This document shows positions 7,548 through 15,145 of a stretch of DNA of 64,000 nucleotides, piece after piece (position 1 is the stretch's first letter; each line of letters begins with the position of its first letter). This stretch comes from Deltaproteobacteria bacterium (GTDB lineage: Bacteria; Bdellovibrionota; Bdellovibrionia; Bdellovibrionales; JAMPXM01): positions 1 to 64,000 of the forward strand of contig JAFLCB010000001.1 in assembly GCA_017302795.1 (NCBI GenBank), given 5' to 3'. The notes below the pieces were generated by a model, which was not told where the DNA came from, made no database searches, and saw only the letters and a program-made list of their open reading frames with translations. Position numbers and translations under genes: made by a program.

Positions 7548-8590
7548 GAATGTAGTCCGTGGGCTCCGGATTCTCGGGTGCCCGCAGCGGTCATTTCTAT
7601 GAAGCGCGCTTTTTCCGGAATTTCATCAACAGTTGTCGCATTGATGTAGCTCATGCCGCTGCGAATGCCGCCCGTTATTTCTAGAACTGCATCGCGCACG
7701 TGACCCTTGATGTTTACAAAGCGGCTTTCACCCTCAGCTGCCATTCCCGTTGGTACACCACCGCGCCAAGAAACCTGTGCCGACTTGGACGCCATTCCAC
7801 GATACTGCTTGCGACCGCCTTGAATTTCACCCGGTGTTTCTAAACAGCCCGAAAGCATCGAGCCAAGCATCACACTGCTGGCACCCGCTGCAAGCGCCTT
7901 TACGATATCTCCTGAGGTACGAAGACCACCGTCGCCGATGACGGGAACTTTTGAAGTCGCCAAGGCCTGAACACACATGCCAATTGCGGTAAGTTGCGGG
8001 ACCCCGCAGCCGGTAATCACTCGAGTCGTGCACATCGAACCAGGGCCGATTCCCACTTTCACCGCATCCGCGCCGGCCTCAGCAAGCTCTCGTGCTGCTT
8101 CGGGCATCGCCACGTTTCCGCCGATCACATCAAGTTCCGGGAAGCGATCTTTCAACCACTTAATTGTTTCGAGCATTTGCACAGAATGGCCGTGAGCAAT
8201 GTCGACCACGATGACATTCGCTCCGGCCGTAACCAATGCTTCGGCGCGGGCCTTCATGTCATCGCCGACACCTACGCTGGCCCCCATTACTTTGGCGCCA
8301 CTTTCGACGACCTGTCGCAAATGCGAAACCTGGTCGTCGATTGTCATGAATCGATGGATCGGACCGAATCCACCCTCTTTGGCCATCGCCACCGCCATCG
8401 CCGCTTCCGTGACAGTGTCCATGTTGGCACTGATCAAAGGAATTTCGATTTCGAGATTTTTTGTCAAACGTGTCTTCAAATTTGGATCGCGTCGCGACCG
8501 AACATCCGATCGATTGGGAAGTATCAGAACATCGTCAAACGTCAAACCGCGACCCCGAGAAGGGATATCCTGCCATTGAAACATCAGCAT
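7544..8590 (-). CDS. IMP dehydrogenase/GMP reductase family enzyme without CBS domains
   Basis: A 348-residue TIM-barrel enzyme: [10 protein letters not shown] at 16-25, [16 protein letters not shown], the catalytic loop GPGSMCTTR with Cys187, then [20 protein letters not shown] and [10 protein letters not shown]. There is no CBS pair, so it is far shorter than a typical IMPDH (about 490). The C-terminal flap ([12 protein letters not shown], then KGHV and [12 protein letters not shown]) looks like GMP reductase, and I do not see the Arg-Tyr flap dyad of IMPDH. The N-terminus (TFDDVL, DTVTEA) looks more like IMPDH. Best reading: GMP reductase (GMP + NADPH to IMP), guaC-like, with IMPDH as the alternative. 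Probably monocistronic. Confidence 0.75.
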   Translation of the reverse strand: MLMFQWQDIPSRGRGLTFDDVLILPNRSDVRSRRDPNLKTRLTKNLEIEIPLISANMDTVTEAAMAVAMAKEGGFGPIHRFMTIDDQVSHLRQVVESGAKVMGASVGVGDDMKARAEALVTAGANVIVVDIAHGHSVQMLETIKWLKDRFPELDVIGGNVAMPEAARELAEAGADAVKVGIGPGSMCTTRVITGCGVPQLTAIGMCVQALATSKVPVIGDGGLRTSGDIVKALAAGASSVMLGSMLSGCLETPGEIQGGRKQYRGMASKSAQVSWRGGVPTGMAAEGESRFVNIKGHVRDAVLEITGGIRSGMSYINATTVDEIPEKARFIEMTAAGTRESGAHGLHS

Positions 8591-8809
8591 GAGGGTCCGC
8601 CTTTAAATTGTTCAATTAAGGGAATAGACGCCCGATACGTTCTCAAGCAGTCGACCGCAAAGTCAATCTGGCTGCGCCTTTGAACCATTCTGAACGGGTA
8701 ATTCGCGCACCGTTCCAGACGGCGTCGATCCGAATCTGGAACGACATGTTCCTATCTTTGGTCCCAAAGCCCCAATCCCGACTTCAAGCGCGCCGATAAA
8801 AAGTAAAGT

Positions 8810-10339
8810 ATGGCACTTATGAACACACCTACAGACAGCTGGTTAACTAAAATTTTCCTCGCGCTTCTCGGCGCAATTCTCGCTACTACTCTGACGACAG
8901 GATGCGCGACTTCATTAGAAATAGCTGAAGAACATCTTCAGGCAGGAAGGGTCGACGACGCGTTAAAATTAATTGAGAAGGTTCGTTCGAGCGACGACGT
9001 GGATCCTCAAGCAAAGTCCTTGGAAGCAAAAGTGCGCCGGCAATGGATCTCAGATAAGTTGATTCAAGTTCGCCTTTTGCGACTTAGTGGAAATCTTGAA
9101 TCGAGTGCATCTCTTCTACGTGAAGTCATTCAGCAGGAAACGAAATGGGCGATGATACCAGCAGGCGCAGTGTTCGCCACTCAGGCTGAGGAAACGGGGC
9201 ATCTCGCAGAGATGATTCAATCAGCGATACGCGAGGCCCTTCGGCGAGATCAGCCTCTCTTGGCGACTTCACGCTACTTGCGCGACCGCGAGCTTCTGGA
9301 AGCAACTTTGAGAGTCGACACACAAGGACTTCGAACTGCCATCGGCGATGCAATGTCGAGGTTTTGTGCAAAAGAGGCGCGCGCTGTAACTAAATACGAC
9401 CATTTTCATTTTCAATTTTTGCAGAAAACTTGTGGTCACTTCAAAGTCACTCTTCCGAAAACCTCGACGCTGAATTCGGTTCGTTTGTTTAGTCGCATGA
9501 CGCCAAAATTCAATCTTAAGAGTGTGCCCGAATCGTCCCTTGCAGAAATTGGCAAGGAATTGGCTTCCGAATTTGAACGTTCGATTTGGTTCGACCGCGA
9601 TTCAAAAACCGGTCGGGATCTCGAATTTGTACTGACGGGCGAAGTCGTCGAGAAAATCGACGAGCGCCCTGTCTATCGCTCAAAGCCATTTTCTATACAA
9701 ATTCCATTCGAAGAGCGCAGCGTGCGAAAAAAAGAGGAACGAAGTGGTATCGGACTGCTGTTTGAAGTCCTCGCTTGGGCTTTGGGCGCTGGACTTCCCT
9801 CCTCGCATGAAATCGACAACTTTGACGGGACCGTGACGGTGATCGAGACGAAATATCGCACTGAAACGAGGTACCACACTTACCAGGTAAACGAAGTGAC
9901 CCAGACTCTTGCGTTGGACTGGAACGTAGAAATAAAAAACGCCGCGAGCACAGACGGACGGCTGCTTCCACCTTATCAGTTTAAGGACAAACATAGCCTC
10001 GTGAGCGACGAGCACGGCGTTCGCTTCCCAGACGCCAGTCTTTTTCCGGAAACCCGTAAAACTTTGCACCCGGTAGAATGGCTTAAAACTGTAAACAAAA
10101 AACTCATCGAACGCGTAGGCGCTGAGCTCAACTCGGCCTGGATTGCAAAATTCTGCGACCTCCAGAAAGAACGCCACGAGAAAAAGTTGTTATTGTCGGA
10201 TTCTGAACTTCATCACCGTTGTGTTTTCGGCTCTGTCGATCAAACGCCCGAATCTTCGTCCGGATGGTTCACGAAGAAGTATGGTGTTGAAATCGAGGCT
10301 TGGCGACAAGTGCTGGCCGTGCCAATATATGGGAAATGA
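8810..10339 (+). CDS. Large lipoprotein with TPR-like N-terminus
   Basis: A 509-residue protein with a signal peptide and lipobox LTTGC (Cys32), so lipid-anchored. Just after the anchor, IAEEHLQAGRVDDALKLIEKV is a TPR-like helical hairpin, followed by a longer helical region and then a beta-rich part with charged segments (ERSVRKKEER near 302-311). A hydrophobic Gly/Leu segment near residues 313-327 may be a membrane or buried helix. I do not recognise the family. The start at 8810 is supported by alignment with the ATG of its decayed copy at 7154. It overlaps the next gene by ATGA, so lipoprotein and radical SAM protein are translationally coupled and probably act together. Confidence 0.6.
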   Translation: MALMNTPTDSWLTKIFLALLGAILATTLTTGCATSLEIAEEHLQAGRVDDALKLIEKVRSSDDVDPQAKSLEAKVRRQWISDKLIQVRLLRLSGNLESSASLLREVIQQETKWAMIPAGAVFATQAEETGHLAEMIQSAIREALRRDQPLLATSRYLRDRELLEATLRVDTQGLRTAIGDAMSRFCAKEARAVTKYDHFHFQFLQKTCGHFKVTLPKTSTLNSVRLFSRMTPKFNLKSVPESSLAEIGKELASEFERSIWFDRDSKTGRDLEFVLTGEVVEKIDERPVYRSKPFSIQIPFEERSVRKKEERSGIGLLFEVLAWALGAGLPSSHEIDNFDGTVTVIETKYRTETRYHTYQVNEVTQTLALDWNVEIKNAASTDGRLLPPYQFKDKHSLVSDEHGVRFPDASLFPETRKTLHPVEWLKTVNKKLIERVGAELNSAWIAKFCDLQKERHEKKLLLSDSELHHRCVFGSVDQTPESSSGWFTKKYGVEIEAWRQVLAVPIYGK

Positions 10340-11475
10340 CTGCGAACCCGAACGCCCTCAATACGACTGATCTCGCGACAAATTCCTTGTACGAACAACG
10401 AAGTGCACACTTTTGTCGAGCTCCGTTTGAAAAAGTCGAAGTCATGGCTAACGGCGACGTTTTTCTTTGCTGTCCCGGTTGGCTGAAGACAAACATCGGC
10501 AATCTTTTGCAAACACCACTGCTCGAGCTTTGGAACGGCGACACTGCTCGGGCGATTCGCGAATCCGTTCTGAACGGTAGCTTCAAATACTGCGACGCCA
10601 CCATGTGTCCACATCTTCAAGCCCTTGATAGCGGAATTAAGCCCGCGATTTACTCGCCAATCGAAAGTCGCAAGCAGCCTTCGTCCTCTTACGCCGAAAC
10701 TTTGGCGGCAGGCATTGTCCCGAAAGGGCCGCGCGAAATCGCCGTCGGCTTTGATCTGACTTGCAATCTCTCGTGCCCTTCTTGCCGCCGCGAACCGATA
10801 ATCTTTCGTCCCGGTACAACCGCCTGGCAGCAGGCCGATAAAATGGCAACCGATGTGATCGGCGCCTATCCGCTGCTTCGGCGTTTGAAGCTCGCCGGCA
10901 ATGGCGATCCGTTTGCCAGTCGCATCTACGGGCGCATGTTGAATGCCCTCGATAGCGAGAAATTTCCGAACCTTCGAGTTACGCTTCATACCAATGGCCT
11001 GCTGTTCACAGCTGATCGCTGGAAAGAGCTGCAAAAAGGCCAAGCGTCGATCGATACCGTCGAAGTTTCTGTCGATGCGGCCTCTGGAGAAACCTATGCG
11101 CTCAATCGGCGCGGTGGAAGTTTTGAAACCTTGGTTGAACGTCTCGAGTTCATCGGCAAACTTCGCGCGGAAAAAAAGCTGCAGCGCCTTTTGATCAGCT
11201 TCATCGTGCAGACAAATAACTTTCATGAGATGCGAGAATTTGTAGAGCTTGGTCGGCGCGTTCACGCCGATACCATTATCTTTAGCCGCCTCAATGACTG
11301 GGGAACTTTCCCGCATGCAGTGTTGACGTCGCGATCAATTCACCGAACCGATCATCCACGCCACCAGGAGCTGCTGACGCAGCTTTCGGATCCAGTTTTG
11401 GATTCGCCCGACGTGTTTTTAGGGAACCTCAGCCTTCTACGCAGCTCTAAAGCTGCATCGAGTCCTGTCGTTTAA
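10336..11475 (+). CDS. Radical SAM protein with N-terminal SPASM-like cysteine region
   Basis: A 379-residue protein. The radical SAM core has CNLSCPSC (Cys143, Cys147, Cys150), then LKLAGNGDPF as the GGEP equivalent, LHTNG and VEVSVDAASG. Before the core there is an iron-sulfur-type region: Cys27, CC at 45-46 in DVFLCCPGW, NIGN, ELWNG, and Cys86/Cys91. The CCPGW...NIG...LW pattern is what SPASM/twitch auxiliary-cluster domains show, but those normally follow the core, so the order here is reversed. I chose the ATG at 10336 over an in-frame ATG at 10300 because it gives the usual 4-base overlap with the lipoprotein stop. Substrate unknown; modification of a peptide or protein is typical for SPASM-containing enzymes. 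Confidence 0.7.
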   Translation: MTANPNALNTTDLATNSLYEQRSAHFCRAPFEKVEVMANGDVFLCCPGWLKTNIGNLLQTPLLELWNGDTARAIRESVLNGSFKYCDATMCPHLQALDSGIKPAIYSPIESRKQPSSSYAETLAAGIVPKGPREIAVGFDLTCNLSCPSCRREPIIFRPGTTAWQQADKMATDVIGAYPLLRRLKLAGNGDPFASRIYGRMLNALDSEKFPNLRVTLHTNGLLFTADRWKELQKGQASIDTVEVSVDAASGETYALNRRGGSFETLVERLEFIGKLRAEKKLQRLLISFIVQTNNFHEMREFVELGRRVHADTIIFSRLNDWGTFPHAVLTSRSIHRTDHPRHQELLTQLSDPVLDSPDVFLGNLSLLRSSKAASSPVV

Positions 11476-11560
11476 AATCGATAAAGTTCATTTGTTTCAA
11501 ATATTTAGATGGCGCCCGCGCCGCGGCCGTCCAGTTTTAAAATTTCCCGGCTAGGCCCCA

Positions 11561-11609
11561 TTGACCTACACGTTATTTACTCCTAACTTACACTCTACTT
11601 ACACGCTCA
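11561..11609 (+). promoter_or_regulatory. Probable lexA promoter with four 11-base direct repeats
   Basis: TTGACC at 11561 is a possible -35, and TAACTT at 11584 lies 17 bases further as a weak -10. Overlapping them, YTAC motifs occur at 11566, 11577, 11588 and 11599, exactly 11 bases apart: CTACACGTTAT, TTACTCCTAAC, TTACACTCTAC, TTACACGCTCA. One-turn spacing puts all copies on the same DNA face, as expected for an operator. The LexA box reported for Bdellovibrio is a TTAC-N3-GTAA palindrome; here the TTAC half recurs directly rather than inverted. Autoregulation by LexA is the natural inference. Confidence 0.5.
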
Positions 11610-11628
11610 CGAACAGTTGGAGTAACGC

Positions 11629-12453
11629 ATGACTCTCACGACAAGCCCCCTCACGCCGAAAGAAAAAGTGGTGCTCGAGTTTCTTGAAATGTACGCGCGC
11701 CTGAACGGCTTTGCGCCCACCTACCAGGAGATTTGCAAGCACTTTGGTTTCGCTTCCTTCAATTCGGCACAGCGATATTTGAAGCAGCTCGAAGCGAAGG
11801 ATTATATTTCGCTCGGTGGCGCCAATCAAAAGCGCGCGATTTCTCTTCTTCGTTCCGCATCCGCTTATCAAGAAGATGTGGAAGACCGTGGGCGCCGAGG
11901 AATCGGTCGAGAAATGAGCAGCGAAACCTCCGATGATGCCCGATCGGATGAAGCCAGTGGCGCTAGATCGGCCGAAGCTTTTCAAATTCCGATGCTTGGT
12001 CGCGTGGCGGCTGGTGCGCCCTTAGAAGCTTTCGAAAACGATGAGTTCATTGATGTGCCATCTTCGCTAGTGAAAAATCCGGATCGTACATTTGCTCTTC
12101 GCGTCCAGGGGCAGTCGATGATCGAAGATGGAATCTTTGATGGCGATGTGATTTTGGTTCAGCGACAGAGCCAGGCTGAAAATGGCGAAATCGTGGTAGC
12201 CGTCGTCCCAGGCGAACATGGGCCAGAAGAAGCAACAGTAAAACGTTTCTTCCTGCAGGCCGTTTCGGACAAGGATTCAGAAACAGACCCCAACACGATC
12301 CGTCTTGGGAAGACTAGTACTAAGTCTTCTACGAAATCTCAGAAGCGAATTGAGCTTCGACCCGCTAACTCGACCATGACTTCATTTTGGTATTCGCCAG
12401 GGGAAGTTCAAATTCGAGGTGTGGTGGTCGGCCTTATTCGGCGCTTCTTTTAG
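11629..12453 (+). CDS. lexA: LexA-type SOS repressor
   Basis: A 274-residue protein. Residues 7-75 form the LexA winged-helix DNA-binding domain (TPKEKVVLEFL, PTYQEICKHFGF). The C-terminal S24 autoprotease domain has the Ala128-Gly129 cleavage bond in GRVAAGAPLEA, catalytic Ser163 in QGQSMIEDG and catalytic Lys205 in EATVKRFF, so RecA-stimulated self-cleavage should work. It is longer than the usual ~200-240 residues: the interdomain linker (about 78-118) is acidic/Arg-rich, and a Ser/Thr/Lys-rich insertion sits at about 211-240 after the catalytic Lys. It heads the imuA-imuB-dnaE2 set, a cassette known in many bacteria as LexA-controlled damage mutagenesis genes. Confidence 0.92.
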   Translation: MTLTTSPLTPKEKVVLEFLEMYARLNGFAPTYQEICKHFGFASFNSAQRYLKQLEAKDYISLGGANQKRAISLLRSASAYQEDVEDRGRRGIGREMSSETSDDARSDEASGARSAEAFQIPMLGRVAAGAPLEAFENDEFIDVPSSLVKNPDRTFALRVQGQSMIEDGIFDGDVILVQRQSQAENGEIVVAVVPGEHGPEEATVKRFFLQAVSDKDSETDPNTIRLGKTSTKSSTKSQKRIELRPANSTMTSFWYSPGEVQIRGVVVGLIRRFF

Positions 12454-12512
12454 TCGCTTCCGTTAGTTAGTCAGTAAACGTACTAGGAAAAATGTCGAAA
12501 ACTTTTTCCATC

Positions 12513-12534
12513 TCGTTTCGAAAGTTCGAAACGA
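12513..12534. promoter_or_regulatory. Perfect palindrome before imuA
   Basis: TCGTTTCGAA, two bases (AG), then TTCGAAACGA: a perfect 10-base inverted repeat. It sits immediately before the Shine-Dalgarno AAAAGGA (12534-12540) and TTG start (12547) of imuA. It could be an operator for a dimeric repressor, with LexA the obvious candidate although the sequence differs from the repeats before lexA. It could also be an RNA hairpin that sets imuA translation. Confidence 0.5.
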
Positions 12535-12546
12535 AAAGGATTTACT

Positions 12547-13461
12547 TTGTCTGAAGCTCACGCACCGAAACAAACTAACCTGAAAAACGGTTGCGAGAGC
12601 CTCGACGCTCTTCGCTCGGGACTTTCAGAAAGTCTCGCACTTCGCGGGCTGAAACTTGTTGCGGCTCATGAAATTGAATCGGGGCTTCAGCGCGCAGCGG
12701 GACTTTCAACAGGCTGGGCCGACTTCGATCGCTTTCTTGCGAGCGGTGGATTTCCCTGTGGAGAAATCAGTCTTCTTGAAGCCCCCGAAGGTTTAGGCGC
12801 GATGACACTGTGGCTTGATACGGCTCGTGCGATCACAGACAGCGGCCGCCGTGTCGCCTGGCTAAATCCAGGAGGGCGGCTTACCGGGGGCGGCGACTAT
12901 CAACTACATGCTTCAACAGCCGCCCAGCGCGGTGTGGATTTAAGTCGTCTCTTCATGGTCAATCCGCCAACTGATTTGGCCGCGGAGCGCACGCAGGTCC
13001 GTTCAGCGGCCAGCCGGTCGGCCAATACGAAACGACTTTGGATTTTAAAAGAAATGCTTTCAACAGATCTCTTTTCTTTGATCGGCTGCGACCTGGGCGA
13101 CGGGCACCTTCCTCTGCGTGAAGGCCGCTCTCTCCTTCAGCAGGCACGTCGCTCAGGCGCAGCCGTGGTTTTAATTTCCCGTCCGGTTCGTTCAGGTACC
13201 GAGCTTTCGTTTTCCCGCTCGGCATCTCTTCGCACCCTTGCTTCCACTGTCCTCGAGTTTCGTCCTGACCGCTGCACGGTGATGCGTGCTTCACACCGAC
13301 CTGTTCCACAAACGCTTAAAAGGAGAGATCGCCATGTCGAGTTTATCTCTAGCCGAACCCTCGATTCCAGTTTCATCCTCGAAGATCCAAATGGCCATGG
13401 GGCGGCCGGTACCGGCAGTAGCACCGGCAACCGCCCAAGCCGCAAGATATCTGGCACTTGA
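12547..13461 (+). CDS. imuA: ImuA-like RecA-fold mutagenesis protein
   Basis: A 304-residue protein with the RecA/ImuA-type N-terminal pattern STGWADFDRFLASGGFPCGE (54-73). The P-loop position reads APEGLGAMT (79-87), so the Lys of GKT is missing and ATP binding by a normal Walker A is doubtful, as is often seen in ImuA. Its role is as accessory factor linking ImuB and DnaE2 in translesion synthesis after DNA damage. The start is TTG 12547, placed by AAAAGGA seven bases upstream. The last ~42 codons overlap the start of imuB (128 bases), an unusually long overlap. The C-terminal residues there are low-complexity and may be a read-on tail. Second gene of the SOS cassette. Confidence 0.8.
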   Translation: MSEAHAPKQTNLKNGCESLDALRSGLSESLALRGLKLVAAHEIESGLQRAAGLSTGWADFDRFLASGGFPCGEISLLEAPEGLGAMTLWLDTARAITDSGRRVAWLNPGGRLTGGGDYQLHASTAAQRGVDLSRLFMVNPPTDLAAERTQVRSAASRSANTKRLWILKEMLSTDLFSLIGCDLGDGHLPLREGRSLLQQARRSGAAVVLISRPVRSGTELSFSRSASLRTLASTVLEFRPDRCTVMRASHRPVPQTLKRRDRHVEFISSRTLDSSFILEDPNGHGAAGTGSSTGNRPSRKISGT

Positions 13462-14998
13462 AGTTGTCGTTTTATATGAAAATCAACAAGCGACGGCCGA
13501 AGTACTTTCGGAAGTCCTGATGATGTTTTCGCCGCGGGTAACTTATCGCCACGGAAATAATTCTGGACGCGATGCTGGTCGTGGCTCTGGTCATGATTCT
13601 GGGGGCGCGAAGATTTGGTTTTTTCTCGACCTCGGAACACACACGACGTGGATTCAACGCAATTTCGGCACAGAGGCGCGGTTGATGGAAGGAGTTTTTC
13701 AAAAGCTGACGTCTCTTGATTTCCAGGCGCGCGCTGCGATCGCCGACACAGCGCCAGCCGCACAAGCATTTGCTGCGGTCTATTCGTTTTGGATTTCATC
13801 GCCTGGACGCACGAAAGAGGATCTCGAGCGACTTCCCTTGCAGGCAATGTCGCAATTAGAAGGTTTGATTCCCTGGGAGCATCCTTCGAGAGTTGAGACT
13901 GTCGCAAACTTTTTCACACTTCTAGGCTTTAGCACCCTGGCTGATCTTCGCGCCTTTACACCCGCCGCCTTTCACGAACGCTGGGGAGAAATGGGCGATC
14001 GCCTGTATCGCCGGCTTCAAGGGAGACATGATTTAGATCCACAACCGATTGCTCCTTACATCCCGGTCGACGCCTTGAAGTCTTATATTCATCTCGACTT
14101 TCCGGTTTCGATTGTTTCATTGCTTTTGCACGAGGTCGAAGGAGCGCTGAAAAGACTTTTAGCGCGTCTTGAAGGCCGAAGACTGATGGCGCGTCGCCTT
14201 CGTCTGAAACTTCGCTGCGAGTATTCAGGCCACGAGCACGTCTTCAGTATCGAACCCTCAACACCGACACGAGATCTTCGCTTCTTTCGTGTTCTTTTAG
14301 AAAATCGTCTCGAGCGCATCGAACTTTTGAATCCGATTCAAGATCTTGAATTAGAAATCGACCCGACGCCCGAACGAGAAACACAAGACGGCTTTCTTGA
14401 CCGCACGACGATGGACGAAACGAAGCTCGCGATTTTAACCAGTCTTCTTGGTCAAGAAGGTGCCACGGCCGGCTTTGCGGAAATGCACGAGCACATCTGG
14501 CCAGAAAATACCTGGATGCTGAATCCCGATATGACGAAGGCTAAATCGAATGTGGCGCTGGTTGCGGATCTGGGTGCAATCTGCAGCGTTTCGGCCAACA
14601 CTTCGTTCGACGCTGACGCCGGTGCCAATGCAATTTCCAGCCGCGGCCTCCTTGACGAAACCGGCTTCAGCCCGCGGTTTCAATACGGACAAGAACTGAA
14701 GTCAGCACCTCGACCAACATTGCTGTTGAAAAAACCTCGCGCTTTGTCGGCAGATGAAATTGCTGCGCTCCATTTTTATTCTGGTCGCCCCGTCGAACGA
14801 CTTGAACACGGCTGGTGGGAAGAGCGCGCGGGTCCGCAAAAGGAGCTTGTGCCCGAAGGGAAAAATGATTTCCCCCTAGGGCACTTGGAAGTGCCTAGAC
14901 GCGATTACTATATCGCGCGCGACAAACACGGTCGCATCCTCTGGGTCTTCCAAGATCCCGCTTCCGACACGTTCTATCTTCACGGCGCGTTCGATTAA
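13334..14998 (+). CDS. imuB: ImuB-like catalytically inactive Y-family polymerase
   Basis: A 554-residue protein. The body shows the Y-family layout: palm/fingers remnants, a helix-hairpin-helix-like region (FTLLGFSTLADLRAFTPAAF) and little-finger-like strands near 315-370. I see no DxD or SAE catalytic carboxylate motif, which fits ImuB, a non-catalytic hub that binds the sliding clamp, ImuA and DnaE2. A Gly/Ser/Asp/His-rich insert (GRDAGRGSGHDSGG) lies near residues 78-91. I chose the ATG at 13334 because AGGAGAG lies at the right distance; an in-frame ATG at 13286 would add 16 residues and lacks this site. It is followed by a strong inverted repeat before dnaE2. Confidence 0.8.
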   Translation: MSSLSLAEPSIPVSSSKIQMAMGRPVPAVAPATAQAARYLALEVVVLYENQQATAEVLSEVLMMFSPRVTYRHGNNSGRDAGRGSGHDSGGAKIWFFLDLGTHTTWIQRNFGTEARLMEGVFQKLTSLDFQARAAIADTAPAAQAFAAVYSFWISSPGRTKEDLERLPLQAMSQLEGLIPWEHPSRVETVANFFTLLGFSTLADLRAFTPAAFHERWGEMGDRLYRRLQGRHDLDPQPIAPYIPVDALKSYIHLDFPVSIVSLLLHEVEGALKRLLARLEGRRLMARRLRLKLRCEYSGHEHVFSIEPSTPTRDLRFFRVLLENRLERIELLNPIQDLELEIDPTPERETQDGFLDRTTMDETKLAILTSLLGQEGATAGFAEMHEHIWPENTWMLNPDMTKAKSNVALVADLGAICSVSANTSFDADAGANAISSRGLLDETGFSPRFQYGQELKSAPRPTLLLKKPRALSADEIAALHFYSGRPVERLEHGWWEERAGPQKELVPEGKNDFPLGHLEVPRRDYYIARDKHGRILWVFQDPASDTFYLHGAFD

Positions 14999-15004
14999 CC
15001 CCAA

Positions 15005-15058
15005 GGTACCGCCTACATTTTGGTAGCGCACCTGCGCTACCAAAATGTAGGCGGTACC
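15005..15058. repeat. Perfect 26-base inverted repeat between imuB and dnaE2 (family 2)
   Basis: The left arm 15005-15030 begins GGTACCGCCTACATTTTGG, and the right arm 15033-15058 is its exact reverse complement, with a CC loop. It starts 6 bases after the imuB stop. Half of it recurs after valS at 27793-27814 (22 identical bases), so this is a dispersed element, here with a full inverted partner. RNA would form a very stable hairpin, but no T-run follows, so it is not a classic terminator; mRNA stabilisation or attenuation toward dnaE2 is possible. Confidence 0.85.
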
Positions 15059-15145
15059 CCCAAACACCCGGAGCGAAAATGAGACAGCACAAAGATTATT
15101 CAGCAAGCGTTCGCCGTCCGACTTTGAAAACGAAAGTCATTCCCT

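Noticed and set aside
7994-8683. 229-codon plus-strand frame
   Set aside because: Antisense to the conserved IMPDH/GMP-reductase gene; no ribosome-binding site or motif.
10240-11316. 358-codon minus-strand frame
   Set aside because: Shadow of the radical SAM gene, which has clear cluster motifs; the composition of the opposite frame is implausible.
13137-13907. 256-codon minus-strand frame
   Set aside because: Antisense to imuA/imuB; Arg/Ser-rich artefact.
15005-15058. Intrinsic terminator of imuB
   Set aside because: The stem is strong but no T-run follows on the plus strand, and the sequence recurs as a dispersed element.
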